The position numbers and the translations under genes were made by a program. Below the pieces are notes generated by a model. It had not been told where the DNA came from. It did not search any database and saw only the letters and a list, made by a program, of their open reading frames with translations. A stretch of DNA of 64,000 nucleotides from positions 496,001-560,000 of the forward strand of contig NZ_JAIGNP010000003.1 in the NCBI RefSeq assembly GCF_019711535.1, read 5' to 3'. Below, in pieces: positions 36,963 to 47,868 of this stretch. Every line of letters begins with the position of its first letter. Position 1 is the first letter of the stretch. Source of the DNA: Qipengyuania aestuarii. GTDB taxonomy: Bacteria; Pseudomonadota; Alphaproteobacteria; Sphingomonadales; Sphingomonadaceae.

Positions 36963-39355
36963 CCGCGCAACTCCGCTCCCTGTTTGGCCGCAGCGGCCAC
37001 GATCTTGTCCGAGACCGCCTTGATCTCGGCATCGGTGAAGCTCTTGTCGCCCGGCTGCAGCAGCACTTCCACCGCGACCGAGAGCTTGCCTTCAGGCACA
37101 CCCTGCCCGGCAAAGACATCGAAGACGCGTGCATCGACGATGGCCTGCTTGTCCGCGCCCTTCACCGCGCGCACCAGGTCGGCGGCCGCGAGATCGGCGG
37201 GCACGAGGAAAGCGAAGTCGCGCGTGATCGCCTGCAAGGCAGGCGGGCTGTAGGCGGGACGGGCGAATCCCGCACTGCCCTTCTTCGCCGGGATTGCGTC
37301 GAGGAAAAGCTCGACCGACATCACTGGGCCATCGACATCGAAGGCCTTGAGTGTGCCAGGGTGAAGCGCACCGAAGCGGGCTAGCACGTTCTTGGGGCCG
37401 AGCCGCAGGGTGGCCGACTGGCCGGGGTGGAACTGCTCGCCCGCTTCACCCATGACCATCAGGTTGGCAACCGGTGCGCCCGCCGCTTCGAGCAGCGCCA
37501 TGGCTTCGGCCTTCGCGTCATAGGCATCGAACATGCGTGCCTTGCCCTGCGCCCAGCCACGTGAGTCCCTCTGTCCGGCGAGGACAACACCCAGCGTCGG
37601 CCGTTCGTCACTCGCGCCGTTCTTGCCGCGGAAATAGCGCCGTCCGATCTCGAACAGACGTGCGCCAGCTGCGCCGCGATCGGCGTTGCGCTTGGCCGCT
37701 GCAAGCAGGCCGGGGATAAGCGAGGGCCGCATTGCCTTCATGTCTTCGCTGATCGGGTTGTCGAGCACCCACAGCGCGTCGGCATCCTCCGCGAAATGCG
37801 CGGCATCTCCGGTCGGCAGGAAGGACCAGGTGACCGCTTCGTTCAGCCCGCGCGCCGCCGCAGCACGGCGCAGCTTGCGCTCAAGCTTCTGCAATGGGGT
37901 TGCGGTCGGCCGGGCAACGCCGGGCTGACGCGGCAGCGGCACGCTCTCTACCTTGTCGAGCCCGTAAATGCGGACCACTTCCTCGACCAGATCGGCAGCG
38001 CCTTCGATATCATGGCGGCGCGGCGGACAGGTCACCGACCAGTCGGCACCGACGGCGAAATCGAGCGATTCGAGGATGGCACGCTGCGTATCGTCGGCAA
38101 CCTCGACCCCGCCTAGCCGCGCTGTCAGCATAGGATCGAATGCGATCACCTGCGCCTCAACCGGCGGCTGACCGGCGCGAACGACCTCGCTCGGCGTGCC
38201 GCCGCAGGTCTTGACGATCAGGTTGGTCAAAAATGCCAGCCCTTCATCGAGGAATGCCGGATCGACGCCGCGCTCGAAGCGCGTGCGCGCGTCGGAGGCG
38301 AGGCCCAGCTTGCGGCCCGTTACGCCGATGCGTTCGGGATCGAAATAGGCGATTTCGAGCAGCACGTCGGTCGTGTCTGTCGTCGCCCCTGAATGCTCGC
38401 CGCCCATGATGCCGGCGATATCATGAACACCCGCATCGTCCGCGATGACAGTCATCGTGTCGTCGAGCGTGTAGGTCTTCTCGTTCAGCGCCTCGACCGT
38501 TTCGCCGTTCTTCGCCCGGCGCGCCACGACGCCGCCCGAAAGCTTGGCAAGATCATAGACATGGGCCGGGCGCCCGAAGGCGAGCATGAGATAGTTGGTC
38601 GCGTCGACCAGCGCCGAGATCGGCCGCTGGCCCGCCGCGATCAGGCGGCGCTGCATCCATTCGGGCGATGGCTTGGTGTTGTCCACCCCGCGGATGACCC
38701 GGCCATAGAACGCCGGGCAGCCCTGCGGATCGTCGGTTCTGATTTCCACCGGGCACGGTCCGGAGGCGGCGACATCATCCGCCTCGACCGGCTTCAGCGT
38801 GCCAAGGCCAGCCGCCGCAAGATCGCGCGCGATGCCCTGCACGCCCATGCAATCGGGACGATTGGGCGTGATCGCTACATCTAGGATCGGAGAGGCTGCG
38901 TGATAATCTGCGAAGCTCTGCCCGACCGGCGCATCTTCCGGCAACTCGATGATCCCGTCGTGCTCGTCGCCCAGCTCGAGCTCGCGAACCGAACACATCA
39001 TGCCGTTGCTTTCGACCCCTCGGATCGCGCTCTTGCGCAGCTCCATACCGTTGGCGGGCACGACTGCGCCGGGCAGACCCAGCACACCCTTCATCCCGGC
39101 GCGCGCATTGGGCGCGCCGCAGACCACCTGCAGCGGATCGCCCTCGCCCGTGTCGACGGTCAGGACCTGCAGCTTGTCGGCATCGGGATGCTTGGCAGCG
39201 GTCAGAACCTTGGCGACACGGAACCCGGCCAGCCGTTCCGCGGGATCCTCAATCCCTTCGACCTCATGGCCGATCCGGTTCAGCGCGGCGGCGATCTCCG
39301 CCACAGATGCGTCGGTATCGAGGAAGTATTCGAGCCATTCGACGGAGAATTTCAT
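36959..39355 (-). CDS. pheT: Phenylalanine-tRNA ligase beta subunit
   Basis: 798 aa. Domains in order: N-terminal helices, a tRNA-binding EMAP/OB fold (about 40-150, VAKVLTAAKHPDADKLQVLTVDTG), the B3/B4 editing domain (about 200-390, GRVIRGVDNTKPSPEWMQRRL, SALVDATNYLMLAFGRPAHVYD), B5, the catalytic-like core, and the C-terminal FDX-ACB domain (ITRDFAFLVPADLAAADLV). It edits misacylated Tyr-tRNA and binds tRNA-Phe. The start overlaps the pheS stop. Confidence 0.97.
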   Translation of the reverse strand: MKFSVEWLEYFLDTDASVAEIAAALNRIGHEVEGIEDPAERLAGFRVAKVLTAAKHPDADKLQVLTVDTGEGDPLQVVCGAPNARAGMKGVLGLPGAVVPANGMELRKSAIRGVESNGMMCSVRELELGDEHDGIIELPEDAPVGQSFADYHAASPILDVAITPNRPDCMGVQGIARDLAAAGLGTLKPVEADDVAASGPCPVEIRTDDPQGCPAFYGRVIRGVDNTKPSPEWMQRRLIAAGQRPISALVDATNYLMLAFGRPAHVYDLAKLSGGVVARRAKNGETVEALNEKTYTLDDTMTVIADDAGVHDIAGIMGGEHSGATTDTTDVLLEIAYFDPERIGVTGRKLGLASDARTRFERGVDPAFLDEGLAFLTNLIVKTCGGTPSEVVRAGQPPVEAQVIAFDPMLTARLGGVEVADDTQRAILESLDFAVGADWSVTCPPRRHDIEGAADLVEEVVRIYGLDKVESVPLPRQPGVARPTATPLQKLERKLRRAAAARGLNEAVTWSFLPTGDAAHFAEDADALWVLDNPISEDMKAMRPSLIPGLLAAAKRNADRGAAGARLFEIGRRYFRGKNGASDERPTLGVVLAGQRDSRGWAQGKARMFDAYDAKAEAMALLEAAGAPVANLMVMGEAGEQFHPGQSATLRLGPKNVLARFGALHPGTLKAFDVDGPVMSVELFLDAIPAKKGSAGFARPAYSPPALQAITRDFAFLVPADLAAADLVRAVKGADKQAIVDARVFDVFAGQGVPEGKLSVAVEVLLQPGDKSFTDAEIKAVSDKIVAAAAKQGAELRG

Positions 39356-40452
39356 GCGCCTGCTCCCACGCCTGCCGACAGCGTCGGTTGGTCGAAGGGC
39401 GAGAAGCCGTAATGATCGGCCCAGCGGTAATCGCCGTCGAAGAAGGCGCGCAAATCATCCATCCCGTATTTGAGCATGGCGAGGCGGTCGACGCCCAGTC
39501 CCCATGCAAAACCCTGCCATTCGTCGGGATCGAGCCCGGCGAATTCGATCACGCGGCGATTGACCATGCCGCTGCCGAGCAATTCCATCCAGCCATGGCC
39601 CGGCGCATCGCCGTCTCCGCCCAGAACCTTGCGGCCATTCACATCCTGCCACCCCACATCGACCTCGACGCTCGGTTCGGTGAAGGGGAAGTAGGACGGG
39701 CGCAGGCGCAGCACGATGTCCTCGCGCTCGAAGAAGGCTTTGAGGAACGTCTCCAGCGTCCATTTGAGATGACCGAGGTTGATATCGCGGTCGATCACCA
39801 GCCCTTCGACCTGGTGGAACATCGGCGTGTGAGTCGCATCGCTGTCGCTGCGATAGACGCGGCCCGGAGCGATGATGCGGATCGGGGCACCCTGCTCTAC
39901 CAAGGAGCGGATTTGCACCGGCGACGTATGTGTCCGCAACAACATCCGGTTTCCGTCGGCATCGCGATCGGGGAAATAGAAGGTGTCGTGCATGGCGCGC
40001 GCGGGATGCGTTTCGGCCATGTTGAGCGCGGTGAAATTGTGCCAGTCGTCCTCGATCTCGGGCCCGGTGGCGACCGAGAAGCCGAGGTCGGCGAAGATTT
40101 CTGCCAGTTCGTCCATCACCTGGCTGACCGGGTGGACCGAGCCCTTGGGCGCTTGCGGAGCGGGCAGGGTCAGGTCCAGCGTTTCCGAGGACAGCTTCTG
40201 CGCCAGCGCTTCCGTTTCGAATTGCGCCTTGCGGGCAGCGATGGCTTCGGTGACTGCGCTGCGCGCACCCTGAATTTTCGGCGCCTGCTCCTGCCGCTCT
40301 TCCGGGCTCATCTTGCCCAGAGTTTTCATCAGGGCCGAAATGGAACCCTGCTTGCCTAGATATTCGATCCGCAGGCCTTCCAGCGCATCGGCATCCGCGG
40401 TTTCGGCAATGCGCGCAAGCGCATCGGTCTGCAATGTGAGAAGGTCGGTCAT
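39352..40452 (-). CDS. pheS: Phenylalanine-tRNA ligase alpha subunit
   Basis: 366 aa. N-terminal coiled-coil helices (about 1-100), then the class II catalytic core: HPVSQVMDELAEIFADLGFSVATGPEIEDDWHNFTALN (motif 1), LLRTHTSPVQIR and the GRVYRSDSDATHTPMFHQVEGL motif 2, ending with the FAWGLGVDRLAMLKYGM motif 3. Forms the alpha2-beta2 enzyme with PheT. It is cut off from the usual upstream rplT by an AraC gene and a strong terminator, so it needs its own promoter in the 40453-40528 gap or beyond. Confidence 0.97.
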   Translation of the reverse strand: MTDLLTLQTDALARIAETADADALEGLRIEYLGKQGSISALMKTLGKMSPEERQEQAPKIQGARSAVTEAIAARKAQFETEALAQKLSSETLDLTLPAPQAPKGSVHPVSQVMDELAEIFADLGFSVATGPEIEDDWHNFTALNMAETHPARAMHDTFYFPDRDADGNRMLLRTHTSPVQIRSLVEQGAPIRIIAPGRVYRSDSDATHTPMFHQVEGLVIDRDINLGHLKWTLETFLKAFFEREDIVLRLRPSYFPFTEPSVEVDVGWQDVNGRKVLGGDGDAPGHGWMELLGSGMVNRRVIEFAGLDPDEWQGFAWGLGVDRLAMLKYGMDDLRAFFDGDYRWADHYGFSPFDQPTLSAGVGAGA

Positions 40453-40528
40453 CTAACTCTCGGAGAAAATAGGTCTGCCGCCAGCCCCTAGCGGCATTGG
40501 CGCGATAGCTAAAGCCTGGTCTGGCGGA

Positions 40529-41437
40529 TTAACCGGCTTGCGTCGTGCTGGCGGGAATATCGGCAGAAGTCGGCGCCGGAAGGCCCCATATCCGGCGGCG
40601 CTCCGCTACGAATGCGTCGAGGATCGGATGATCCATTTGCGCATATTGCGTGGGGCTCATGCCCATGAAGCTATGGAATTCGCGGACGAAATGGGCGTGG
40701 TCGTGATAATGCCTGTCCATCGTCCTGGACCAGTTCTGCGCGCCATCGGCAAGAAACGCGGTAAGGCTTCTGATGAGGCGCTGACGCCGCAGCATGAGCC
40801 GCGGCGGGAACCCGAAATAGCGGGCGCACATCCGCTCCAATGTCCTGACGGTCATCCCGATCCGGTCCGCAAGCTCCGGCACCTCGATCAGAAAAGGGTC
40901 GGCCATCGCTGTATGAATGGCCGTTATTCTTGCCTCGTCTTTTGGCGGCGGCGCAAGTGCGCGAGAGAATTCGACGATACGGGCGAAGTCTTCGTCCTCC
41001 GACGCTTGCGAGGCACACAGCTCCTTGCAGAGCGGAGTGAAGCCGGAAAACGGGCTCTGGGCCATGCCGTCGAACACGCGGTCCGCACAGTCCTTGGCCG
41101 AAGCGTTGACATATCTCGCCCAGCCGACAGGAAGGATTGCCATGCCCCACAAGGTGCAGGGACCGACCTCGAAATTCACCGGATGGGAGCGCGGGCCCGT
41201 TGCCGCGAAGTGGCTGGTTACTTCCCGGCCGGTCGACAAAGTAAATGTAGGGGGGTTTTTGATAACCATTCGCATGTTGCCCCATTCCGGCAACAAGCAA
41301 TCATCGACCTTTCCGCCAGGAATCGGCTGAACAGTCACCTTGTAAATAGTGCTAAAGCAATTCGCGAGATCATCGGGCAGCGCAAAAAAGCGCACATTTA
41401 CTGCCCCGGACAGACCCTTTGTCGCAACCTCTCTCAC
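40529..41437 (-). CDS. AraC family transcriptional regulator
   Basis: 302 aa. The N-terminal 180 residues form an unassigned sensing domain (CLLPEWGNMRMVI, WGMAILPVGWARYV). The C-terminal 110 are the AraC double HTH: VPELADRIGMTVRTLERMCARYFGFPPRLMLRRQRLIRSL and RHYHDHAHFVREFHSFMGMSPTQY. The second HTH matches well (DHAHFVREFxxxxGMSPxQ). Effector and targets are unknown. It lies between rplT and pheS in the same direction but behind a bidirectional terminator, so it has its own promoter. A relative is encoded at 44721. Confidence 0.9.
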   Translation of the reverse strand: MREVATKGLSGAVNVRFFALPDDLANCFSTIYKVTVQPIPGGKVDDCLLPEWGNMRMVIKNPPTFTLSTGREVTSHFAATGPRSHPVNFEVGPCTLWGMAILPVGWARYVNASAKDCADRVFDGMAQSPFSGFTPLCKELCASQASEDEDFARIVEFSRALAPPPKDEARITAIHTAMADPFLIEVPELADRIGMTVRTLERMCARYFGFPPRLMLRRQRLIRSLTAFLADGAQNWSRTMDRHYHDHAHFVREFHSFMGMSPTQYAQMDHPILDAFVAERRRIWGLPAPTSADIPASTTQAG

Positions 41438-41483
41438 AAGACTACTGTAGCGACACTTTCATATTCGCGCCAGCTTACATTAC

Positions 41484-41525
41484 AAAAAAGCGAGCGCTTC
41501 CCATTTTGGGAAACGCTCGCTTTTT
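41484..41525 (-). terminator. Bidirectional intrinsic terminator after rpmI-rplT
   Basis: Stem GCGAGCGCTTCCC pairs with GGGAAACGCTCGC (41490-41520), with minor mismatch around an ATTTT loop. It is flanked by AAAAAA on the left and TTTTT on the right, so it can work on both strands. It ends the ribosomal-protein transcript before the AraC gene. Confidence 0.9.
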
Positions 41526-41546
41526 GATTTTCCATCGAATTTTTGT

Positions 41547-41906
41547 TTAGGCGGGGAGCGCCTTCTTGGCCTGTTCGATGATAGCCTTGAATGCCGCACC
41601 TTCGTTCATGGCGAGATCGGCCATGACCTTGCGGTCGAGCTCGATGCCCGCCAGCTTGGTGCCGTGCATGAACTGCGAATAGGTGAGGCCTTCTGCGCGG
41701 ACGGCAGCGTTGATACGCTGGATCCACAGGGCGCGGAAACTGCGCTTCTTAACCTTGCGGTCGCGATAGGCGTACTGGCCGGCCTTCTCGACGGCCTGAC
41801 GAGCAACGCGAATCGTATTCTTACGACGGCCGCGATAGCCCTTGGCCTGATCTAGGAGCCGCTTGTGCTTCTGGCGCGTGGTGACGCCGCGTTTAATGCG
41901 AGGCAT
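41547..41906 (-). CDS. rplT: 50S ribosomal protein L20
   Basis: 119 aa. Assembly-initiating protein of the large subunit that also represses its own operon in many bacteria. Signatures: [64 protein letters not shown] and [22 protein letters not shown]. It follows rpmI after 23 nt, as usual. infC, normally the first gene of this operon, is not present here. Confidence 0.98.
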   Translation of the reverse strand: MPRIKRGVTTRQKHKRLLDQAKGYRGRRKNTIRVARQAVEKAGQYAYRDRKVKKRSFRALWIQRINAAVRAEGLTYSQFMHGTKLAGIELDRKVMADLAMNEGAAFKAIIEQAKKALPA

Positions 41907-41929
41907 ATCTTTTTCTCCTTATTTCGCGA

Positions 41930-42133
41930 TCAGTCGAGGCCGTACGGCGCCCACTTTTTCACTGCTTTCCAGTCCGCTTCGGACAGGACAGTCGTGCCGC
42001 GGTTCTGGCGGATATACTTCGCATTGTGACTGGACAGACGGTGGCGCTTGCCGGCGACACCATGCTTGACCTTGCCGGTCGCGGTGAGTTTGAAGCGCTT
42101 CTTCACACCGCTCTTGGTCTTCAGCTTGGGCAT
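41930..42133 (-). CDS. rpmI: 50S ribosomal protein L35
   Basis: 67 aa from ATG 42133 (AAAGGAGA upstream). [20 protein letters not shown] and [18 protein letters not shown] are diagnostic for L35. An in-frame upstream start would add 8 residues but lacks a ribosome-binding site. First gene of the rpmI-rplT pair. Confidence 0.97.
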   Translation of the reverse strand: MPKLKTKSGVKKRFKLTATGKVKHGVAGKRHRLSSHNAKYIRQNRGTTVLSEADWKAVKKWAPYGLD

Positions 42134-42224
42134 TTTCATCTCCTTTGTCAGAGACACGTTCGAACCAGCCCTGGCAGCCCTTGTCGCCAGGCCGGCTGAG
42201 AATCACGTGTCGGTGAAGGCGCGC

Positions 42225-42252
42225 GAAATAGCGCTTCTCCGCGCAAATGCAA
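42225..42252 (-). promoter_or_regulatory. Candidate promoter of rpmI-rplT
   Basis: On the minus strand TTGCAT (42247-42252) and TATTTC (42225-42230) are 16 nt apart, about 90 nt upstream of rpmI. The -35 is a fair match and the -10 weak. It overlaps the last codons of the upstream SDR gene. A promoter is expected here because infC is absent. Confidence 0.35.
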
Positions 42253-42253
42253 G

Positions 42254-43003
42254 TCAGAAGTGGGTTACATAGCCCCCGTCGACGACCAGAGTATGGCCGG
42301 TGACGTAGGAGGCGTCGGGGGAGGCGAGGAAGGCGACGGGGCCGGCGATTTCCTCCGGCCTCGCCCAGCGGCCGAGCGAGGTGCGGCCCTTGAGGTGGTC
42401 GGCGACCTCGGATGTCCGGGTGAACCATTCCTCGTTCCGCTCGGTCAGCACGAAGCCTGGGGCGACCGAATTCACGGTAATCCCGTCCGGCCCGAGCTCG
42501 GCGGAAAGGGCGCGAGTCAGGCCGTCCAGCGCGGCTTTGCTGGCGGTATAGGAGGCATCGCCGCGTGCGATCAGCGAGGCGATCGAAGTGATATTGATGA
42601 TCCGGCCATAGCCGCGGGAGCGCATCAGCGGGGCGGCGTGGCGGGCGAGATCGAAGGGCGCGACGAGGTTGGTTTCGAGCAGGCGCCGCACGTCCTCCCG
42701 CCCGATTTCCGCGAGCGGACGCCGGTCCCGCTCCCCCGCATTGTTCACCAGAATGTCGAGACCTGTTCCGGAAAAGGCCCCGAACACCTTCTTGATCGGG
42801 GCCTGATCGGCCAGATCGAAGGCCAGCGGCCGGACAGTGCCGCCGATCGCGTGACAGGCCTCCTCGAGCGCCGATCCGTCCCGCCCGCCAAGCCAGACCT
42901 CGGAGCCGTCCGCCGCCAGCCGCTGTGCGATCGCAAAGCCCAGTCCGCGTGCCGCGCCGGTGACCAGCGCGATCCGGCCCTCGAGTGGTTTTCCGCCAGC
43001 CAT
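42254..43003 (-). CDS. SDR family oxidoreductase
   Basis: 249 aa from ATG 43003. Classical SDR: TGAARGLGFAIA cofactor loop, NNAGERDRR, catalytic Ser in NITSIASL, Tyr-x3-Lys in SYTASKAAL, and the C-terminal PEEIAGPVAFLASPDASYVTGHTLVVDGGYV. It resembles gluconate 5-dehydrogenase/3-oxoacyl reductase-type enzymes; the substrate is open. It starts 2 nt after the stop of another SDR gene, so the two are surely cotranscribed. Confidence 0.92.
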   Translation of the reverse strand: MAGGKPLEGRIALVTGAARGLGFAIAQRLAADGSEVWLGGRDGSALEEACHAIGGTVRPLAFDLADQAPIKKVFGAFSGTGLDILVNNAGERDRRPLAEIGREDVRRLLETNLVAPFDLARHAAPLMRSRGYGRIINITSIASLIARGDASYTASKAALDGLTRALSAELGPDGITVNSVAPGFVLTERNEEWFTRTSEVADHLKGRTSLGRWARPEEIAGPVAFLASPDASYVTGHTLVVDGGYVTHF

Positions 43004-43005
43004 GG

Positions 43006-43770
43006 TCAGTGCTCGTAGATCATCTTGACGGTCATCCCGCCATCGACATTGAGATGCTGGCCGGTGACGAAGCCCGCCCCGTGCAGATAGTCGACCGCCG
43101 CGGCGATGTCTTCGGGCGCCCCGATCCGCCCTACAGGATGCTGGTCGCGGTCCTTGTCGCGGTGGTCGGGATGCGAGCGCGCGGCGCTTTTCTGCCATGG
43201 CCCGGTTTCGATCCAGCCGGGGCGGATCGCATTGACGCGGACCTTGGGGCCGAGCGTCACCGCCATGGAATGGGTGAGCGCATCGAGCCCGCCCTTGGCC
43301 GCCGCATAGGCGAAGGTTTCAGGCTCGCTCATCACCGCGCGGGTGGAGGAGATATTGGCGATGCTGGCCGTTTCTGCGCGGCGCAGCAGGGGGATGGCCG
43401 CGCGGCTGACGAGGAAGGCCGCCGTCAGGCTGGCATCGATCCACCCCTGCCACTGCGCCAGCTCGACATCTTCCAGCGGGCCGCAATAGGGATCGGCAAT
43501 GCCCGAATTGTTGACCAGGCAATCGAGCGGGCGGCCATCCAGCCATTCATCGATCCGCTCGAACGCGCGGGCGACTTCGCCTTCCTTGCCGACATCGCAG
43601 GTGAGCAGCAGGGCTTTCTCCCGCGGCAGCGCGTCCCGCAGTTCGGCCAGCGCATCGGCATCCATGTCGAGGCCGATCACGTTCCAGCCCTTGCCGGCAA
43701 AATGCATCAGGGTGGCGCGGCCAATTCCGTTGCCCGCGCCGGTGATCATGATGGTGGTTTCCTGAGTCAT
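43006..43770 (-). CDS. SDR family oxidoreductase
   Basis: 254 aa. MTQETTIMITGAGNGIGRATLMHF gives the cofactor loop; NNSGIAD replaces the usual NNAG; catalytic Ser in NISSTRAV and Tyr-x3-Lys in AYAAAKGGL; C-terminal GAPEDIAAAVDYLHGAGFVTGQHLNVDGGMTVKMIYEH. The ending TVKMIY is typical of a sugar or polyol dehydrogenase subgroup. Two SDRs in tandem suggest consecutive redox steps on one substrate, but nothing nearby names it. Confidence 0.92.
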   Translation of the reverse strand: MTQETTIMITGAGNGIGRATLMHFAGKGWNVIGLDMDADALAELRDALPREKALLLTCDVGKEGEVARAFERIDEWLDGRPLDCLVNNSGIADPYCGPLEDVELAQWQGWIDASLTAAFLVSRAAIPLLRRAETASIANISSTRAVMSEPETFAYAAAKGGLDALTHSMAVTLGPKVRVNAIRPGWIETGPWQKSAARSHPDHRDKDRDQHPVGRIGAPEDIAAAVDYLHGAGFVTGQHLNVDGGMTVKMIYEH

Positions 43771-43819
43771 GCCATCCTAACGCGCAAGCCGGGAAAAGGG
43801 CGGGAGCAGTAAGGCCCGG

Positions 43820-44599
43820 TCAGTCGTGGCCCATGGCCTCCAGCACGTCTTCCAGCCGCGCCGGATCGCCGATGGCCAGCACGGTGCCATCGCTTTCGGC
43901 ATGCAGCGGTTCGCCCGCCCAGTCGCACATCAGGCCGCCCGCGCCTTCGACGATCGGGGCCAGCGCGGCGAAATCATGCAGCTTGAGGCCCGCTTCGCAG
44001 ACGATATCGACATGGCCGCTGGCGACGAGGCCGTAATTGTAGCAATCCCCGCCATAGATGATCTTGCGTTCCGCCACGGCCTTGGCGAGGCCCATGAAAT
44101 GGTCTGCCTCGTGGTCGGAGAAGTGGTGCGGGCTCGTCGTGCCCAGCACGGCATCGGACAGTTCGCGGCAGGGCGCAGTGCGCACCGGCTTGCCGTTGAA
44201 GGTGGTGCCTTCGCTCATCCGGCCCGCCCAGCGTTCGCGAGCGATCGGCTGGTCGATGATGCCGAGCACGGGAAAACCGTCCTGCAGCAGGCCGATCAGC
44301 GTGCCGAAGATCGGGCGACCGGCGATGAAGCTGGTGGTGCCGTCGATCGGATCGAGCACCCACTGGCGCCGCGCCCCTTCGTTGCGCGTCCCGTATTCCT
44401 CGCCGATGATGCCGTCGTCCGCACGCTCCGCCTCGAGAATGGCGCGCATCGCGGCCTCTGCCGCCTTGTCCGCTTCGGTCACGAAACTGCGGTCCGCTTT
44501 CTGCTCCTCGCTCCATTCGCCGCGGAAAAGCGGACGGATCGCCTCCCCGGCAGCATCGGCGAGGCGGTTGGCGAGTTCGAGATCAGAAGGGGTAGCCAT
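43820..44599 (-). CDS. hisN: Inositol-monophosphatase family enzyme, probable histidinol-phosphatase
   Basis: 259 aa from ATG 44599 (an ATG at 44608 adds MRL). Metal-site motifs of the IMPase fold: VTEADKAAE, GIIGEEYG, WVLDPIDGTTSFIAGRPIFGTLIGLL, and the C-terminal YGGDCYNYGLVASGHVDIVCEAGLKLHDFAALAPIVEGAGG. The DPIDGTTSFIAGRP variant and overall length fit the HisN-type histidinol-phosphatase used by many alphaproteobacteria and actinobacteria; other sugar or inositol phosphates remain possible. It is 49 nt upstream of the SDR pair on the same strand. Confidence 0.82.
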   Translation of the reverse strand: MATPSDLELANRLADAAGEAIRPLFRGEWSEEQKADRSFVTEADKAAEAAMRAILEAERADDGIIGEEYGTRNEGARRQWVLDPIDGTTSFIAGRPIFGTLIGLLQDGFPVLGIIDQPIARERWAGRMSEGTTFNGKPVRTAPCRELSDAVLGTTSPHHFSDHEADHFMGLAKAVAERKIIYGGDCYNYGLVASGHVDIVCEAGLKLHDFAALAPIVEGAGGLMCDWAGEPLHAESDGTVLAIGDPARLEDVLEAMGHD

Positions 44600-44720
44600 A
44601 AGGCGCATTTGACAGGTCGAGAGCTTTGGTCAAGGTGTGAAGGAAATGCCAACTCCCTTCGGGTCGCACTGAAGGGGCGCAGATGATTATTGGTAAAAAG
44701 AAGGCCGACAGGCCGCCGTC

Positions 44721-45686
44721 ATGACCGTGCAGAACGCACCGCCAGCCATGGTGTCGGCAACGGGTTCGACACCCGAGGGCATGCCCCTGTCGCACAACCG
44801 TGCGCCAAACGAATGTCTCCAGCCGTGGATCGCACGGCTCGGGGTGACCGCCGTCTCCCTGCCGCAAGGCCAGAGCATAGCCTGCGGGGCCTTTACCGAA
44901 TTTCCGCTGATCCGGGTGATCTATGGTGCCCCGTGGACAGCCGCTACTGCCAGCGGCCTGAAGACGTTCGAACCGGGCGAAAAGGGTCTGGCGCTGTATT
45001 TCGGCCCCTATACGAAGAGGATGGACCTCACTGCACACGGCAGCTTCAAGGTGGTGTCCATCAATTTCGCGCCGGGGGGCACGCGGGATCTGCGCCTGCC
45101 GGACCCGGGCACGGTGACCGACGAAGTCATGCTGCTCGACAGTGCGATCGGTGAAAAGGTGCCCGTGCCCGACCTTGCCCCGGATGATGATGCCATCACC
45201 TGGATCGCCAGCGTGGAAGACCATCTGGCCGCCGAATTCGCCCGGATAGGCCCGCCCCGCCCGCCATCGATAGTGCAGGATTTCGAGACGCTCTGCCTGA
45301 CCGATCCGGGGGCCTCGCTCGATGATTTTGCCGATGCCCACCGGATCACGCGGCGCACGCTGGAACGGGTGATAGGGCGCGAGTTCGGCGTGTCACCGCG
45401 CTTTGCCACGCGCCGTGCGCGGGCGCTCGACATGGCGGCGGCGCTGCTCAACATCGCCATGGAGGACGAAGAGGCCGAACTGCATCTGCGCTATTTCGAC
45501 CAGTCCCACCTCACGCGCGAAATGCACCAGTTCTTCGGCATGACGCCGGGCAAGCTGCGCAAGGGCGCGCATCCGCTGCTGCGGATCAATCTGGAAATCC
45601 GCCAGTCGCGCAGGCTGGAACTGCTCGAACGCCTGTCCGGCGACGAACCGCGCCCGTGGCGCGATCCCGACGCGGAGCCCGTCTGA
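44721..45686 (+). CDS. AraC family transcriptional regulator
   Basis: 321 aa. N-terminal sensing domain (about 30-200; FPLIRVIYGAPWTAA, LALYFGPYTKRMDL) and C-terminal AraC-type HTH: LDDFADAHRITRRTLERVIGREFGVSPRFATRRARALDMAAALL and RYFDQSHLTREMHQFFGMTPGKLRKG. It reads divergently from hisN and could regulate the hisN-SDR-SDR genes; that is inference. Same overall layout as the AraC protein at 40529. Confidence 0.9.
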   Translation: MTVQNAPPAMVSATGSTPEGMPLSHNRAPNECLQPWIARLGVTAVSLPQGQSIACGAFTEFPLIRVIYGAPWTAATASGLKTFEPGEKGLALYFGPYTKRMDLTAHGSFKVVSINFAPGGTRDLRLPDPGTVTDEVMLLDSAIGEKVPVPDLAPDDDAITWIASVEDHLAAEFARIGPPRPPSIVQDFETLCLTDPGASLDDFADAHRITRRTLERVIGREFGVSPRFATRRARALDMAAALLNIAMEDEEAELHLRYFDQSHLTREMHQFFGMTPGKLRKGAHPLLRINLEIRQSRRLELLERLSGDEPRPWRDPDAEPV

Positions 45687-45688
45687 AA

Positions 45689-45716
45689 CGCCGCGCGCGA
45701 TAGGCCGCGCGCGGCG
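45689..45716. terminator. Hairpin between convergent araC-type gene and prs
   Basis: Perfect 10-bp stem CGCCGCGCGC / GCGCGCGGCG (45689-45698 with 45707-45716). Flanked by AAAA on the right and GAAA on the left, giving short T runs on both strands. It fits a bidirectional terminator, weaker in its T tracts. Confidence 0.6.
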
Positions 45717-45725
45717 AAAACGGGA

Positions 45726-46661
<936 letters not shown>

Positions 46662-46806
46662 TGGGACGAATCCTTGGGCATTTGCTGCGGTCGGCCCGCA
46701 CTAGAGGGCTGACCCCAAAACGCAACAATTGGCACGCGTGCGGGTGGGGGATAGGCCACCCGCAAGGCAGGCAGGCGGGGAGGCGGCGGCGCGCGCGCCG
46801 CCAGCC

Positions 46807-47778
<972 letters not shown>

Positions 47779-47868
47779 TGAAGGTTCATTCCTTGAGCCA
47801 GAGGTGCGAGTATGCGGTTCGCGATTGCATGAAATCGTATGCGCGGCGGATAGCCAGAGAGGGGTGGA

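Noticed and set aside
46741..46803. Terminators between glpX and prs
   Set aside because: The GC hairpins here (GGGTGG/CCACCC and a GGCGGC/GCCGCC unit) lack T runs on either strand, so I do not call them terminators.
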